Below are positions 23,269 through 36,274 of a stretch of DNA of 64,000 nt, in pieces (positions within the stretch are counted from its first letter, which is position 1; the number at the start of each line of letters is the position of its first letter). The DNA is from Hysterium pulicare CBS 123377. Lineage: Eukaryota; Ascomycota; Dothideomycetes; Hysteriales; Hysteriaceae. The position numbers and the translations under genes are program-made. The stretch lies in the NCBI GenBank assembly GCA_000467715.1, contig AJFK01000083.1:1-64000 (forward strand). The letters run 5' to 3'. A model generated the notes under the pieces. The model had not been told where the DNA came from and made no database searches. It saw only the letters and a program-made list of their open reading frames with translations.

Positions 23269-26036
23269 TCAGCTATGGGACGGTTTCGGAACGAAGAGTT
23301 GACTCACTATGTTCAAGAACCACAACACCCCTAAAATTACAAATAATCGCCTCTTCAGACCCGACGGCCAGATGGAAATCCTTCTCTTCTCTTTCATCTG
23401 CTCAAGGGCTTTGGTCGTGCTTGGACTCGGAAGTGGACTCGCAAGCGGACTTGGAAGCCCATTACTGACTCCCACATCTACAATCCAAAATGTGATCGTC
23501 TGTGTAGCCGCCGACACGCGCCAACTCAACCAAATGAATATAGGAGTCAGAAGTAGCATGTCTCGCCATCGATCGTTTTTGATTGTTCCATCGCCTTTGA
23601 AGAGTCCTGTACTTAGAAGGCCTCTGCCATCGCCGGCAAGCCACACGTGGTATGAGAAGATATATGTTTCGAGGGAGATACGCCCAAGCCATGCAAACGC
23701 GGTAGAGTGATAATTACGAAGGAAACGAGTCGAGTTTCGAAGGACGATGAAAGAGACAATGGGAAGCCATGAAACATACGGCATCCACCAGTTGTAATCG
23801 TATTTGTCAGGCGATCGGCGGGTGACAATCCAAAAGACGGGGATAATGATGAGAGCCACAAAAGTGAAAAAGTATTGGAAGACCGGGAAAAACTCGGTGA
23901 TCATTTCGACAAGAATATTCGGTCGATTTTGAGGGTTGCTCAATAAGGTGGATATACGGATGTGAAGAATGGCAACCAGCATTCCCACATAGACGATATA
24001 GTCGTCCAACCCAATCCGGGCTCGCCATTCCTCGACATTCCAGCGGAGGCTGAATATGATTCTAAGCGCGAAGAAAAGGATTTCCAATATCCCTTTGATA
24101 TGAATGATGGCGGTGACAAGGAGAGCCGAGAGAATTATTTTTACAATTAAGAACGGCAAAGAGGTATTCAGATCTTGGCGAACTTTGAGTGTAGCAAATA
24201 CAATCAGAAACCAGAAGCTGACCAGCGCCGTGAAGTAGTAGAAGGTGTATGGCGTTCCCATCATGTATGAAAGCGAGCATGCCAACAGATTCAAACGAAT
24301 TAGAACAGCTGCTACGCGATGTAAGGAGAAATCCCGTTTCTGCAGAAAATACATACTATGGCCGTAACCGGTCAGGAACAGATAAGAAGAGAGTAGGATT
24401 CGTAGGACTTCGTATATCTCGAGTTGACTCGACGCTCCGGTAAACCCGTAGATGAGAATGAACACTTGCATCCATCCTTTCCATTCCTCTGTTTGGCTGC
24501 GTGTGAGGAACGATTGCCGATTAAGCGCATTGGAGAAAGACCCAGCACGACGCCTGATCGTGGTTGGTAAAGATGGCTGGCCTCTTAATGTCAAGACCCC
24601 TAATACAAGAGCGACGGCCGAGATGAAGATGAAATCGGAATCCGTAAATTGTTTCCGAACTTTGTTCACAACCTGAGTTCTATCTGCCACATAGCAGTAG
24701 CAGATACCTAGAGCCGCGGTAAATAGTGCTAGCGTAACACTGCGAGAACCGTTCGTCGAGATCGATTGTGACCGTTGACGCGCTATGCTCTTAGCAAAAC
24801 GAACACTAGTTGGGTTGTTGGCATGCGTACTCTTTGCTGCCTTGTAGACCATCGCCGGCGAAACTACAAGAGCACAAATGAATCCAAGCACTTGCACCCA
24901 ATTGAGGGGCTTGTAATCGTTACAACAGGTACGATCAAATGGGTATCCATCCAATCTAGCGGCCTTGGCGTTACATCTTAAGTTTAGGAGAACGTCTACC
25001 ATCTGACCGGCAACAGTATCGACAACATGAAGTCCACTTTCCCCATAGGCTTCCGGCTGTCCAACTGTCATGTTGTTATATGCCCAAAGAACATTCAAAC
25101 CCTGGTGTAAAGACAACTGTTCGAGGTAACCATTCATCTCGTTGATCTTCTCAGGTTTTATGGTAATTTCTCTGGAGGGAGATAATTTCTCGTACTGGGG
25201 CTCTACGATAGGAGTGAAAAGTATTTGGTCCCGAAAGCCCTCGTTGCTGGAAAGTGGTAGGTTCCTGACGTTTTTCATTGCCCCTGGAGCATAAGCAGTC
25301 GTGGTGATGTTATCAATGGCATCCTTGAAGTGCTTTGAAGAGCCAATGTGTATATGTCTTGCGTGGGATAGCCCGCCGCCAATTAACATAACAACCGATT
25401 TTTGCAGCCTTTCCGTAACGCCTGTACCTCCATTTGCAACCGTCTTTACATTTTCGCGGCGGGAAGGATCCGTACGTTCTCGATATGCGTGTAACTCTTG
25501 GAACAATTCAGAGCTGTTCAGAAAAGGGTCCCACAGAAACTGCAGATAGACGCCGCCACGAGAAAAGTCAATAGTCTGATGTTGATCCACGATCTCTCTT
25601 TCTTCGTCTGCCAGGTCAAAGTCGATTTTCTTTGCCGCTTCCCAGAAGATCTGACGAACACCGGCATCGCCAACGAAGAGAATTTTGCCACCCCCAGCAC
25701 AGCTCGCGATTTCAGGACCTCTATATTCATGAAGTATGCATCCTGGCGGCTGCCAATTCTGGAATGGCCGGTGGGGTAATTCAAACTCGGGAGAGTCTAG
25801 CCACTGACCGTCGCGGATGAGAGCTTCGCATTTAAAGGGGTCTTGGGCATCTGGAAAGGACAATGTAAGCAATTGAGCTGGTGGGAGAGAGTAGTAAGCT
25901 CCTTGCAAGGCTTCATACCTCGATAGTAGTGTCTGAAGAGCGAGGCGCCCAAGACGAACAGTATCAAGACATAGGAGCACCGATTGAACGTGTCCTGTGA
26001 GGCCAGTCTCGGAAGGCGAAGACGAGGCATTGACAT
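23269..26036 (-). CDS. CAS1 family: SGNH/PC-esterase-like domain plus multi-TM acyltransferase domain
   Basis: Two exons, 26036-25919 and 25877-23269, 908 aa. The 41-nt intron (GTATGA...CACCAG) is short but restores the frame and gives a membrane anchor (YVLILFVLGASLF) followed by DPFKCEALIRDGQWLD, the usual family N terminus. The luminal part (about 45-330) matches the SGNH-like domain of CAS1/CASD1 proteins. The rest has at least ten hydrophobic helices and is the Cas1p acyltransferase domain. The family O-acetylates sugars: capsule xylomannan in Cryptococcus, sialic acid in animals; here a Golgi role on glycans or wall polymers is inferred. The nucleophile motif, normally GDS, reads GDA (LFVGDAGVRQIFW), and the later DxxH position reads SGLH. 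The 3' end could be spliced differently, changing the last residues. Confidence 0.85.
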
Positions 26037-26857
26037 GCCCTCATGCGTGAAAGATGTGGTTCGCCGTCCTCAGCAGTGGTGGCAGACAGCAGAAGAGACT
26101 TTTCTAGAGTGTGAGCACAGTCCAAGAACGGCGCGTGTTCCATACAGGGTTCAATATTAATGACGGGAGTCTTCCGCAAGCAGCCGTCATGCAAGAGGGT
26201 AGGGGAAGGAAACATAGCTGAGCGGTGGCATATGAGAAGGCGACAGGAGAGGTTTGGCCAGACATGCCGCATTGAGGTGGGTCAATGTGGCTTCTGTTCT
26301 GTGGGCAGGGCCTCATCCTCATCTCTGGGCATTCCATGGCAAGCCTTGGTTGTTATCTAGCTCTGGCGAACACGTCCACGCCATTCCGCTTCTGGTATCC
26401 AGGCACACGACCAATCGCATTGACTGCTGCCGCCGCAGGAGACCACATTCTTTATCTTGCAGACGCCCACAAGCAGACACACACACACACACACTGATTG
26501 TTGATTATTAGACCCAGTCCTTGGCTTTGCGCCGCTGTCTGTTCACCCGTCATGCGGCCGTCCCTGCCAAGATGTGCTGTTCATGTCCCTGCACCCTACT
26601 AGGCAAGAGCCGCGTAATCCACACCACCATGGCTTGCCGGCTGCCGACTGGGCAATGATCAGTAGCTGAATAGAGAAAGACCTTTCGCACATATTCATCA
26701 TCATGTTGCTGCCTTCCCTTGGCAAAAGTCCAAACAGTAAGGAAGAATGGACATCTGGTATTGCTCTTAATTCCCACAGCCAAAAACCCTACATGGCCAC
26801 ACGTTGATAGGCGATGCATTGCCTATCCTCGGCCTGCTCAATCGACATTCTCTTCAA
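26037..26857. other. Intergenic region with CA microsatellite
   Basis: About 0.8 kb between the CAS1 start and the MFS transporter's 3' end. No coding signal was found. It should contain the CAS1 promoter. Confidence 0.4.
26476..26494. repeat. (CA)n microsatellite
   Basis: About nine uninterrupted AC dinucleotides in the intergenic region upstream of the CAS1 gene. Read directly. Confidence 0.9.
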
Positions 26858-28590
26858 CTACAAAACATATCGAAAATACGGATTCTGCTTGTCCGTCAGG
26901 TCCTGGAAAGCAAGCCTATCCCTCTCCTCTTCGTCCCAGGCTTGTGCCTCTCGCCGTGTGTTTTCTCTCCATAGAACGACATACAAGGCACTAGCCGCGG
27001 CAATCGTGATGCAGTAGCTTTTCTTTCATCAGCATTCGTTTCTCACATGTCAGCTTCAACTTCACTCACCAAATAATCAACCCTTTCCACAATTCAGGAT
27101 AATGTCTTGCCTTCGTCTGACTCTTGATTAACTGTGGGCCAACAATATTTCCAACGCAATACGCCACGAAAATTGCAGCAGCCATAGCACTCTTCTTCGT
27201 TGCACCCGCCACATTTCCCATACCCAGACAGATCGTCAAACTCACCACAGCGCCAAAGGTCCCCATGATCGAATACCCTGCTACAGGCGTTGGCGCGTGA
27301 TGAGTCCACTCTGACTTCCAGATCATGGCACATCCTGCAATGACAGGGAGGCAGTTGATGATCAAAAGGATGATCCGAATGTTGGGGAAGCGTGCAGAAA
27401 GCCAGCCGCACACAAGAATATCAATGAGACAGATGCCGCCCAGAGGAAACTGTAACAGGATTGAGTCGAGGGTAGTCCAACCAAACGTGCTTACTATCAG
27501 CGGTCCAAAGCCTGACACGGCACCGTTGACTGTATATGCTGATGCCATCATGAGCGCCACCAGCCACACTTTAATGTCTAGAAATGCTTCCCGGAGTTGG
27601 GAAAGCTTGATCTTCTGGCACCGAACACCCGTTTGGCCCTTTCGGAGCCGTTCCACAGCAACGATTCTTTCAGCTGGTGTGAGAAACCGTGCAACGACCG
27701 GGGAGTTTGGAAGGGCAAAGCACCAAAGACCAAACATAACGGTCAGTGCTCCCGCAAGAAGATATATGTACTGCCACCTTTTCAATGACCCTCCGGTGAT
27801 TTGTGCAAAGCCATAGTTGAGAGCACCCCCAATGATCGTAAATAAGCCGGTGGAGGAGAACCACCATGATTGACGGAGGGCTTGTTCTTCTTGCGTGTAA
27901 TAGCCACTGATGATGCACATGAATCCTGTCGGAATGATGGACTCGACAAAACCCAGGAAGAAGCGTTGCACATACAACCTTTGCCATGTAGTTACTGTCG
28001 CAGTAAGCATGCAGATAAGGGCCCAGAGAATGACCACGCCGCCGAGAATGCGCCCAAGATTGAAGCGTTGAAGGGAGAATGTCATGGGATATAAACCTAG
28101 AAATGAATCAATATTGGTTTTGCTTTGCTGCATTTGTTAACATCGGTGATTTGGCGTACCAGCAAGCATCCCAAAATAAAAAATACTTGTGGCCCAACTA
28201 AGGCGTGAAGTGTCCGTTGTTGGAGGTTTGGTTGATGTGTCCACGACGCTAAGGGAGAGATCTTTGGTCATGCCAAAAAGAACGGCACTGCCCAAGATGG
28301 CTTTGTCGTAGTAGACCAATCCATATCCTATATACTGTGAGTCGGAGTTATGGAGCCATACTTCATGGACAAGATGATTTACCAACAACCATAGCCGGGA
28401 TTAAAAACCAATCAATCTTTTTCAGAACTCTTGCCTCAACATCTCTATCGATCTCCTGCGCATGCTCTCCAACTATTGCCAGCGCCACATCCTTGTCTAA
28501 AGACACTGCACTTGATCCTACTTCCGAATCCACTGAACGGCGTGCATTTCCAGGTGCAACGACATGAGTACCCTTTTCATCAAGAGCCAT
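26858..28590 (-). CDS. MFS permease, allantoate/anion:cation symporter (Dal5) family
   Basis: Four exons, 28590-28383, 28327-28160, 28096-27070 and 27017-26858, 520 aa; all junctions are GT-AG and in phase. The start is the ATG reading MALDEKGTHVV. The cytosolic N terminus is followed by KKIDWFLIPAMVVGYGLVYYDKAILGSA, hallmark of the Dal5-like anion:cation symporters, then about twelve hydrophobic helices. The C terminus is the typical short tail RDRLAFQDLTDKQNPYFRYVL, found only when the last intron (52 nt) is removed. Members import organic anions such as allantoate, nicotinate or pantothenate; the substrate is not predictable here. For exon 2, the AG at 28336-28335 lies 7 nt before the used acceptor and would break the frame; the one at 28329-28328 gives the family sequence. 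Plasma membrane location is expected. Confidence 0.92.
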
Positions 28591-29769
28591 GTTGAACGAA
28601 GACACGGGCGTGTATTAAGGAAGTAAATGAAGAACAAATGACACGGAGACAGGCAAGAGAAAATATCCTCAAGACCTATCACGACATTAATCGGGATGCA
28701 ACCGCTCTCCACTAGCCTTACAGACATCCTAGCCGAGTCCCCGTCTAGCCGGGGAGAAAGGACTCATCGCTAAGCATCTGCTCATAAACTTCAGATCTCA
28801 TTGGCTCGCGAGGCTAGAAGCGGGATGAATTGGCCACTGAGGAGTTGCGGTGGTGGTGAGTGTTGTCATGAAGTATGGATGCCAAGCAGAGAGGAAAACG
28901 CCAGAACAATGACTAAGCTTGATGAGGTAACGGCTGTTTTCAAATTTTGAGGACGGACAACCTCGTTCCTAGAACTCCGGAAATATCACAACAAGTTCGC
29001 GAGCTTCTTCCGACGTCTTCATTTTGACAAGATGGAGAGACCGTACGACAGTGGTACAATGCAGACCAATGACACTCAAAAAATCCAGAACACCACAGGA
29101 CGGACTCTACCCACAAAACTTCATATCTCATTCTAAACCTCATCGAACTCGTAGGAAAATTCCACGTCTCAGGCCTCGCTCGTTCCCTTGAACCCAATCA
29201 AGGGATCTTGAGCTGGATACACACAAATTCACCGTGCTGTAAGAGACAAGATCAAATCATCCACTCGACGATTTTTGAGTACGGGACCGGCAATGTGGCG
29301 GCTATCGTAATTAATCTGTTGAGACATTCCTGAATTGAACTTTGATGGCCTTGCTTGGGGTGCGTCGTTAGGCTCCATCAGCTTGGACTCTAAGTTTGAA
29401 TGAAGGGTAGTATTCAAGTAGACCAAGAATGTGCAGTAAGGATTGAGGATATCAATGCCGCCTATAAACTCCACTCCCTTCCGGATGTCCTACCTCATAC
29501 AAGATCGCCCTGCGCGCCAATCCCAAATCACTTCCATTGAGATCTCCCTCCCATGACATATCCCGTAGCACAGATTCGTGGGATACTGAACGCTAAACGC
29601 CAACCAAGTCCATCATGAATCGCTAAATGTACGAATGCTGTTTGCCTCCATTCGAATACCCTATTGAGCATCCAAAGTCCATACAAAGGAAATGCTTACG
29701 TGCCAGTACGATGGGTATAGATGAGTGCAAGATGAAACTGTATCGAAAAATAGAAAACGAAAGAGGAGC
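28591..29769. other. Intergenic region, no gene seen
   Basis: About 1.2 kb between the MFS gene start and the 3' end of the SPRY adaptor gene. Small frames at 28940-29474 show no coding character. It presumably contains the MFS promoter and a terminator. Confidence 0.4.
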
Positions 29770-31498
29770 TTATGAACGTGATCTTCTTGAGTTACGAGAT
29801 TCCTCGGTATCGCTGCGATCCCTGAGCTGAGGCCTTTCGGCAACAGCAGCATCATAAGTAGGGATTGGTGGATCACTCTCATGATCATGAGTCAACAAAG
29901 GCAACCGCTCATGCCATTGATAGTCATCGTCCTCACTTGCTCTTGAGCTGTGTGGTGGGGAGCTCGTGGGGCTTTCGTACTCAGGAGGTGCTTCGGCGGG
30001 CTGTTGGAAACCCAAACCGTGGAGACCAGCTTGATGTTGTGCATGTGCTGCCGCTGCTGCTGCAGACGTACTGCTGGTCCCTTCGCCAACGTCACCGTCA
30101 TGTGAGTCTATTAGGCTGAGTTGAGCAAGTGAAATATCTGTCGGGCTTCGTTGCGGACCTGGGCTTGTGGGCTGATGTCGTCCTAAGCGCATCTGCAGAC
30201 TACTACTTCTTCCGTGGCCCGGAAAACCGGCCGCAATGTACCCACCCATCCCTTCTCGTACACCTTCCCTTCCTCCCTCCAGTAAAATGCTCCCTTGCTC
30301 GCTACCATACGGTGGTGGAGGGGCGAGGCTTCCAGTCATCGGTGCTAGTCCCCATTTCTTTACGTTTGCTTCGATGAACACAAATCCTAGTTGACCAAAG
30401 TTGACATGAACTTGGCAGGGGCCGTTGGCGCCAACCGTGGGAAAGAAATTTTGGGTTTTTAGACCGTGTGCCACATCATCAAGCTTCTTTCCGTTTCGTG
30501 TGAAGAAAAGCGTGCCCGTGCGAGGCCGGTACCCGACACCGATAACATCTCCTTGGACATATGCTGGGCCATATGGAGTAGGGTTGAATGGTTGGTTATA
30601 TCGGCGGGCGCCACTCGACGTGTAGGCGAGAGACCACTTGTGGTAACCTGAGAAAGTATTAGTAAAACTTCGCAACCATTTGGTAATTAGTCCTACATAC
30701 CGGGTAGTCTGAACAATGGATACGGTTTTGTGGTGACGCCAATGGAGATAGTGGAGGACTCCGGCTTATCGTAAATCTTTGCCTCCCAGTAATAGACGTC
30801 GTTTTGTTTTGGTATAGGTAGATTACTTTGTACACTGCATTCGGAATCGAAGAATTCGATCTCGGTCCGGCCTTCGACAAAACAATTTGCAATTTCCAAT
30901 TCTGGTTCAAATTCCCACGCTGAAACGCCCTTCTCTTGTATTGCCAAGAATTGTGATAAGGAAATGTCGGTTTGTACAGATTCCGGTGGGTTCGCCTGTA
31001 TGAAAGCTTGGGGAAGTTAGCAGGTGTCCATGAACAGTGCGTGCCTTGGAACTCGATCTGTTCATTGGAATGACCCAGAGATTCAATACCTTTTGCTCTT
31101 AAATACTCTGTTCTTCGAATATCATCCATCTCTTCCAACGCTTCCGCCTCTTCCTTCGCAAACTGCTGCTCATCATCATACTCCCCTGGCCTCGCTAACC
31201 GATCTAAGAAAATGCGGCCCTGCTGGGTATATCGAAAAAAATAGACGATGGCGGCGATGATGAATACCAGTCCAGCCGCACCTAACACGGAGAAGATGCC
31301 GATCATGATACCCTTGGCCGTCGACCCGATGTTGTTGGTGTATATCCGTACGGGATCATTGAATGATCTTTGCATGTCTTCGGTGGTTTCCAGAATGATA
31401 GTGGGCGGTATTGATGGGGTATTTCGGGCTGGTAAGTAGGATTTGGACAGTGTTGTTGGAGGCGATATCGCCCGCTGCTGGCCGTCGCTCGATAGCAT
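29770..31498 (-). CDS. SSH4: SPRY-domain ubiquitin-ligase adaptor (Ssh4/Ear1 type)
   Basis: Model of about 545-548 aa. Exons are 31498 to about 31045 or 31036, 31006-30701 and 30647-29770. The last intron (GTATGT...CTCAG, 53 nt) is sound; the first is only 29-38 nt with either a weak GT or a GC donor, so its ends are uncertain. A membrane helix at about 64-88 (IMIGIFSVLGAAGLVFIIAA) follows a short N terminus. The SPRY domain includes EKGVSAWEFEPE, VYYWEAKIYDKPE, GVTTKPYPLFRLPG, YHKWSLAYTSSGARRYN and GVGYRPRTGTLFFTRNGKK. The tail has PPEY and related Pro/Tyr motifs that in yeast Ssh4 and Ear1 recruit the Rsp5 ligase to sort membrane cargo to the vacuole. The start is the first ATG after an upstream frame that lacks ATG; a further 5' exon cannot be excluded. 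Confidence 0.85.
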
Positions 31499-34400
31499 GG
31501 TCGGCCGTGTGATGCGTCCTAGGAGAACAGGAACAACGCGGAAGTCGTTGAGAGACCAAGGCTGCCGGGGACCGCAAGACGAAGTAGGTGCTGTCGTCGC
31601 TGGAGCTGTGCCCCAGGAGCAGGAGCAGGAGCAGCGGTACGCCAAGCCGCAAGTGACGTACGACACAGAGCGAGCCGACGGGATTCCAATATCAAAGTCG
31701 ACGAGCTCGCGATATTATTTTCCGGGTGTTGAGAAGTGCTGCGAGGTGCGAGTGGAGTCGGTGTTGAGAAGAGGTTGTGAAGTGCAGTGTTGTGAAACTG
31801 CGCGGGTCGTGGCACTTGAGACACTTGCTGTTTGCGAAGTAAGTGCTGCGGGCGGCCTTCTGGGTGAATCCAAAGATCGCCACCTCCGCTTGCTCCCGTA
31901 CCGTGGATGTATCTTAAAATCTGCCAAAAAGTCTGCGAAATTATTACACTTCAATGCAGAGTTTCAATTTTGTGCTTTTGGTGGATGAATCTCCGAGTCA
32001 CCATGCCCATGTGAAAGGTACCATTGTCATGGTTAGACCTCATTCAGGTCCTTTGAACCCTTGAAAGCTTCCTCCGCTCCACCAGCTCTTGTCCGCAGCC
32101 CTATAACGCTTCAACAACAACAATTACGGAGCTGGTACATTCGTTGCAGTATCATTTGATAGAGCTTCAAAAAATATCCATATGCGTTCTACTCCAACCA
32201 TGTCCAAATGTCAACTCCTACTACCTAATGTCTGCTCGTTGTTTTGCCCTGCAGTTCAAAAGACACCATTGCTATCCAGAGCGTGCACAATCTCACGTAA
32301 CAAAGCTGTCGAGCAAGCGGAGCAATTCCAGTACGTGCGTAAACTAATTCCGCGGGAGTCGGATAAGGCTGTACATTGTGCGACTGTACGCTGTGGGGTT
32401 AGGAGGCTCTGACGGTGCCACGCAAAAATGTAGCCTTGCGCCGCTTGAGCACGATCCTTCAAGCTTCAAGTGTGCCAATCCTGTGCCGACCCATACTGAA
32501 GTCAAGAAGGGCTTATTGGTTTCTTCATTCTAAGTAAATCCACCGATACTGGCGTGAGCCAGGTGCGCTGATTGCAACCGAAACAGTATATCCTTTCTTT
32601 GGGGGCTTCTTATTAAAGGCGGCAGCATTGCGGTTTGCAAAGCAAATAAAAATCTCAAGATCTGATTGAAAATGCTTCCATTACTCGATTCCCTACGTCA
32701 TTCTCACCCTTCATTCCTTACCGCACATATTAATGCTACTTCGTAGTACTAGTCTTCTCCAAACGCGACCTCAAGGCAGTTAACACAACTGGATCTATAC
32801 ACATTCCTGCCATCTAAGATGCCTGAAACTTCGAAGATACCTCAATCAGCACACAGCAAGCGTTCTAATTGAACACAATTCCGTTTCAAAATCTCTCATC
32901 TAACAATTTACCTTACACCGGTTATGCTATTTAGGTATCTAACTTCGCCTATGACTAGTCTCTAGATCCCACATCAAGTTCTCTGGAAGGATTTCAACAG
33001 GCATAAGTGTAGGTGTGGTGTACCTTGGGTGTATTGGCCGGCGTTCTGGTTGGGTTGGGTTCGGTGTGATATGATCGACTTACACTCCGCGGAGGTTAGG
33101 AGAACTGGATCTATTGAATGTAATATAATTGTTAGCCATCAACTTCTTGTTGGGGAAGTACGAATGTTGAGCCAAGGACTTGGCACATTATATGGTGAAC
33201 TTCGTGATGTCCACAGCTTGTGTATTCCTGCCCAACCCAGCTCCAGTCCAAACCTGATGTGCATGTGAGCAGAGGCGAGGACTGAGTACCAAACTAATAG
33301 CCCATTCCAAAGCCCCAAACCATTAGACGTAAGGAGGTATGGCAATACCCGGTCGTGTTTCGCATCCTATCATTTGCCACGATGTGAAGGTCATGTCCCA
33401 TAATGACTGAGTACAGCATGAATAAGTTTACTGCCCATATTCACCAAATTAGGAGATAGGCAATATTGAATCTGAACATATAAGACCCTTGCTTATATCT
33501 GTAGAAGCTGTAAGACCGGACGTATCCGCTCAAAGGCCGCCCATCACTGTTTTGAACTAGAGATGTAAAGCAGGTGGATATCGAAGGGTATCTGGTGACA
33601 CAGATTTTGCAAAGCGCAACAATTCCGAACTGAGTATGACGACCGACGACAACGGACAGCCACTTGTTGTAGCGATCACGTGTTTGGTGGCAGGTAGTAT
33701 CCGACCGGCGTACCGTGAGAAATCGGGTGTCGCTGTAGATGTGGGTCCGAAGGATATCTTTCGTTCGGGTACCCAGATATCGGTAAATGATGAAGATCGG
33801 TGACTCGAATACCTGCACCTGCCCAGGAGTTGTGCTTGGACAAAGAATCTGTACTTAAATTTGATGTCTCAAGTATGCTGGAAGATTTCCGAATGTATAC
33901 ACACCTCCATAAAGCAATTCATAGCTTAACGGGCTCCTCTGCCTAATTACTGCGTGAGAAAGTGGTTTCAAAGAAACATCGTGGAGGATGAATGAACCCT
34001 AAAGAATTAGACTCCTGCTGTTGACTAGCGACATGCTAGATTAGCAACCTCTTGTCTCGCCATAAGCTGGGGATGTAACCATACTCACCGATGATTCTAC
34101 AGAGATTTCAAAATATAGCTTGCTTCGTCCACAAAAGGGGCTTTAGTCGCGTCACAATGATTGAACTGAGCTGATGGCGCAAATAACCCCTGCCGGTCGA
34201 GCTTGTAACCTTTGACTCTTGCAGGAAACTTTCACTCAGCCGGGGTTGCTGATCAATAAACCCATGCGTATCGTTCCGTCCAGTGCCCATGCCGACGGCA
34301 CCTTGAACGGCATCTTGAATTTGCCTATCGAACCCCAGAATACGAAGGACAAAGACGCAAATTTTTACCAGGAATAGAGCTTCAGACCTGACACAATCGA

Positions 34401-36274
34401 ATAAGCAGGCTGTGGACCTGCTGCATTTTGTGGGCCGTTCGCGGGTGTCACACGGACGTCAACTTCCCAAAGAGCAAGGAGTTTAGTATATTTTACACTC
34501 ACAACTTTGAATTTCCTAATATCCTTGGAGATGTGTCCCAGCGAGCAGTTGCATATCAGATCATTCCTCGATAGCTAGCTCTCCGAGAATGAAGATTGCC
34601 TCTATATTTCCACCTCCTTGTTGTTGCTTGGACCTTGAGCCCGACTCGACGGGAACACCGTCTTGAAGTGTTTGTAAAGCTGAGAGTACAATCCTTGTTG
34701 CCCTTAACCCTCATATCGCCAATTCTCAGGATAAAGGGTGATTGACTCCGCCACGGCTTTGGACAATAGTCGTAGCACATGTAGCGATTGTTTGCTGCAC
34801 GTGAGTGTTCTAAAAAAGGAAAGGCCCCTTGGACCGCCTAACTACTCCGCAATCTTGTGATGCGGGTATCCGAGATCTTATACCAAGTTATTTTTGCATC
34901 AACGTCTCATGTGAATGAAGATAGAGAAGACTTTGTCCGAAAGAGAAACGAGCGAGGAACAAGGACCACGAAATACGAGCGTGACCAGATTGGTGCAAAC
35001 AGGTCACTGCGTGCAGATTGTGATACGCAGCAGGATAACTGGAGAGATTCTCGGCTCGAGCTGTCAGAGTGAAGCCGAAGGAGGAATGATGTGATCGTCA
35101 TGTTGAGCAAGACTACCCGAAAGAGATAATTGTGTTAAGGCCATGATGCGGCAGATGAGATTATCCACTTTCACTGAACAAAGAGAATCTATTTAGACAT
35201 GTTCTGTGGTCATTTCGACTATTTGGAGAAGAAAAGGGGACTTGTAGAGTACCTAGGTACAAGGACCAGATATGAGTAAATAAATTACCTATACGGCCCC
35301 AGCCTTTCTAATATAAAAACGATGGTTTGCCTTCGGTGTGGAGATGCGAAGACAAACTGGGGAGTGATCGTTCTTTGATTTGGAGACACGTGAGAACCGA
35401 GTCAAGAGTCGAGCAGAATTCGTCTCCGGCTTATCCTTTGAGTAGCACATGCCAACATGCGTACGTACGGCTCTGCTGGTGGGAGTTGACAGCTCATTTC
35501 TGGTAGAGAGCACAGCATACGCCTTGTTCTCGTCCCATCTTGGACTTAGACAGACGACGAAGGGCGCACATAGTAGTTTTCTCTGCGTCTCTGCTTCCAT
35601 TCTGCCAGCGTCAAACCATGGCGGAAGTGCTCGCGGTTCGGGGGGTGAAAGAAAGATGGTGGTGGATGGTCGTCTTCGTCCTCGCCCACTTGATTTTCGC
35701 TCGGCTGCAACCAGGATGTCCCACCTCCAAAAAGACGACGTCCAAACCTCTGGCAGCGTTTTCAACCTTCAACCTCCTTCACCAACTCTACTCAGGCCTG
35801 CATATTCCAACGTTACACCGCCGTTTCAAGTCTTCTTTCCTTGTGTACCTCCACAGAACGCTGGGCCTTACTGGTTGTACCTTCTCAGCTGCACCTAACC
35901 GCCACCCCGCGTCATTGCCAATCCTTTTTTGTGAGCAAACCATTTTGCTGTATCCCACACAAAAAATCACGAAGACCAAGCCGCAGCTTCGACTTGGAGA
36001 AAATGATTGTAGACTTGTAGCACGCGCGGACTGAAAGGTACGCGAGCCGAAAGTAACCTCCCCAGTCCCCAATTCCCACAATGACGCTATACGCACGAGA
36101 CACAAAGCTAATGATACGATCACAATATAGAACCAGTCCTTATCATCTTCAGATAGTCCTACCGTTCAGGCATTGTAGACCCTCTCGCCCCCGCTCTCTC
36201 GGCGAAGAGCTTGGCGGATATAGCTGTGGCGACCTCTTCCTACCACCCAAAGCGACCATTAGACTGGTTTCAAT
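31499..36274. other. Long gene-poor region between divergent genes
   Basis: Nearly 4.8 kb lie between the SPRY adaptor and the transportin starts. I found no frame with a recognisable domain and no consistent splicing. The best candidate, a 139-codon ATG frame within 35615-36034 (+) containing a WWWMVVFVLAHLIF hydrophobic stretch, has no other support. The region may hold long leaders, unannotated non-coding RNA or decayed sequence. No tRNA was recognised. Confidence 0.35.

Noticed and set aside
21412-31498. Secondary-metabolite cluster around CAS1 and the MFS permease
   Set aside because: No backbone synthase, oxidase set or pathway regulator is present; the neighbours are unrelated housekeeping genes.
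35540-36034. Frame with WWWMVVFVLAHLIF hydrophobic stretch
   Set aside because: One hydrophobic stretch is not enough; no family, no continuation and overlapping frames on both strands.
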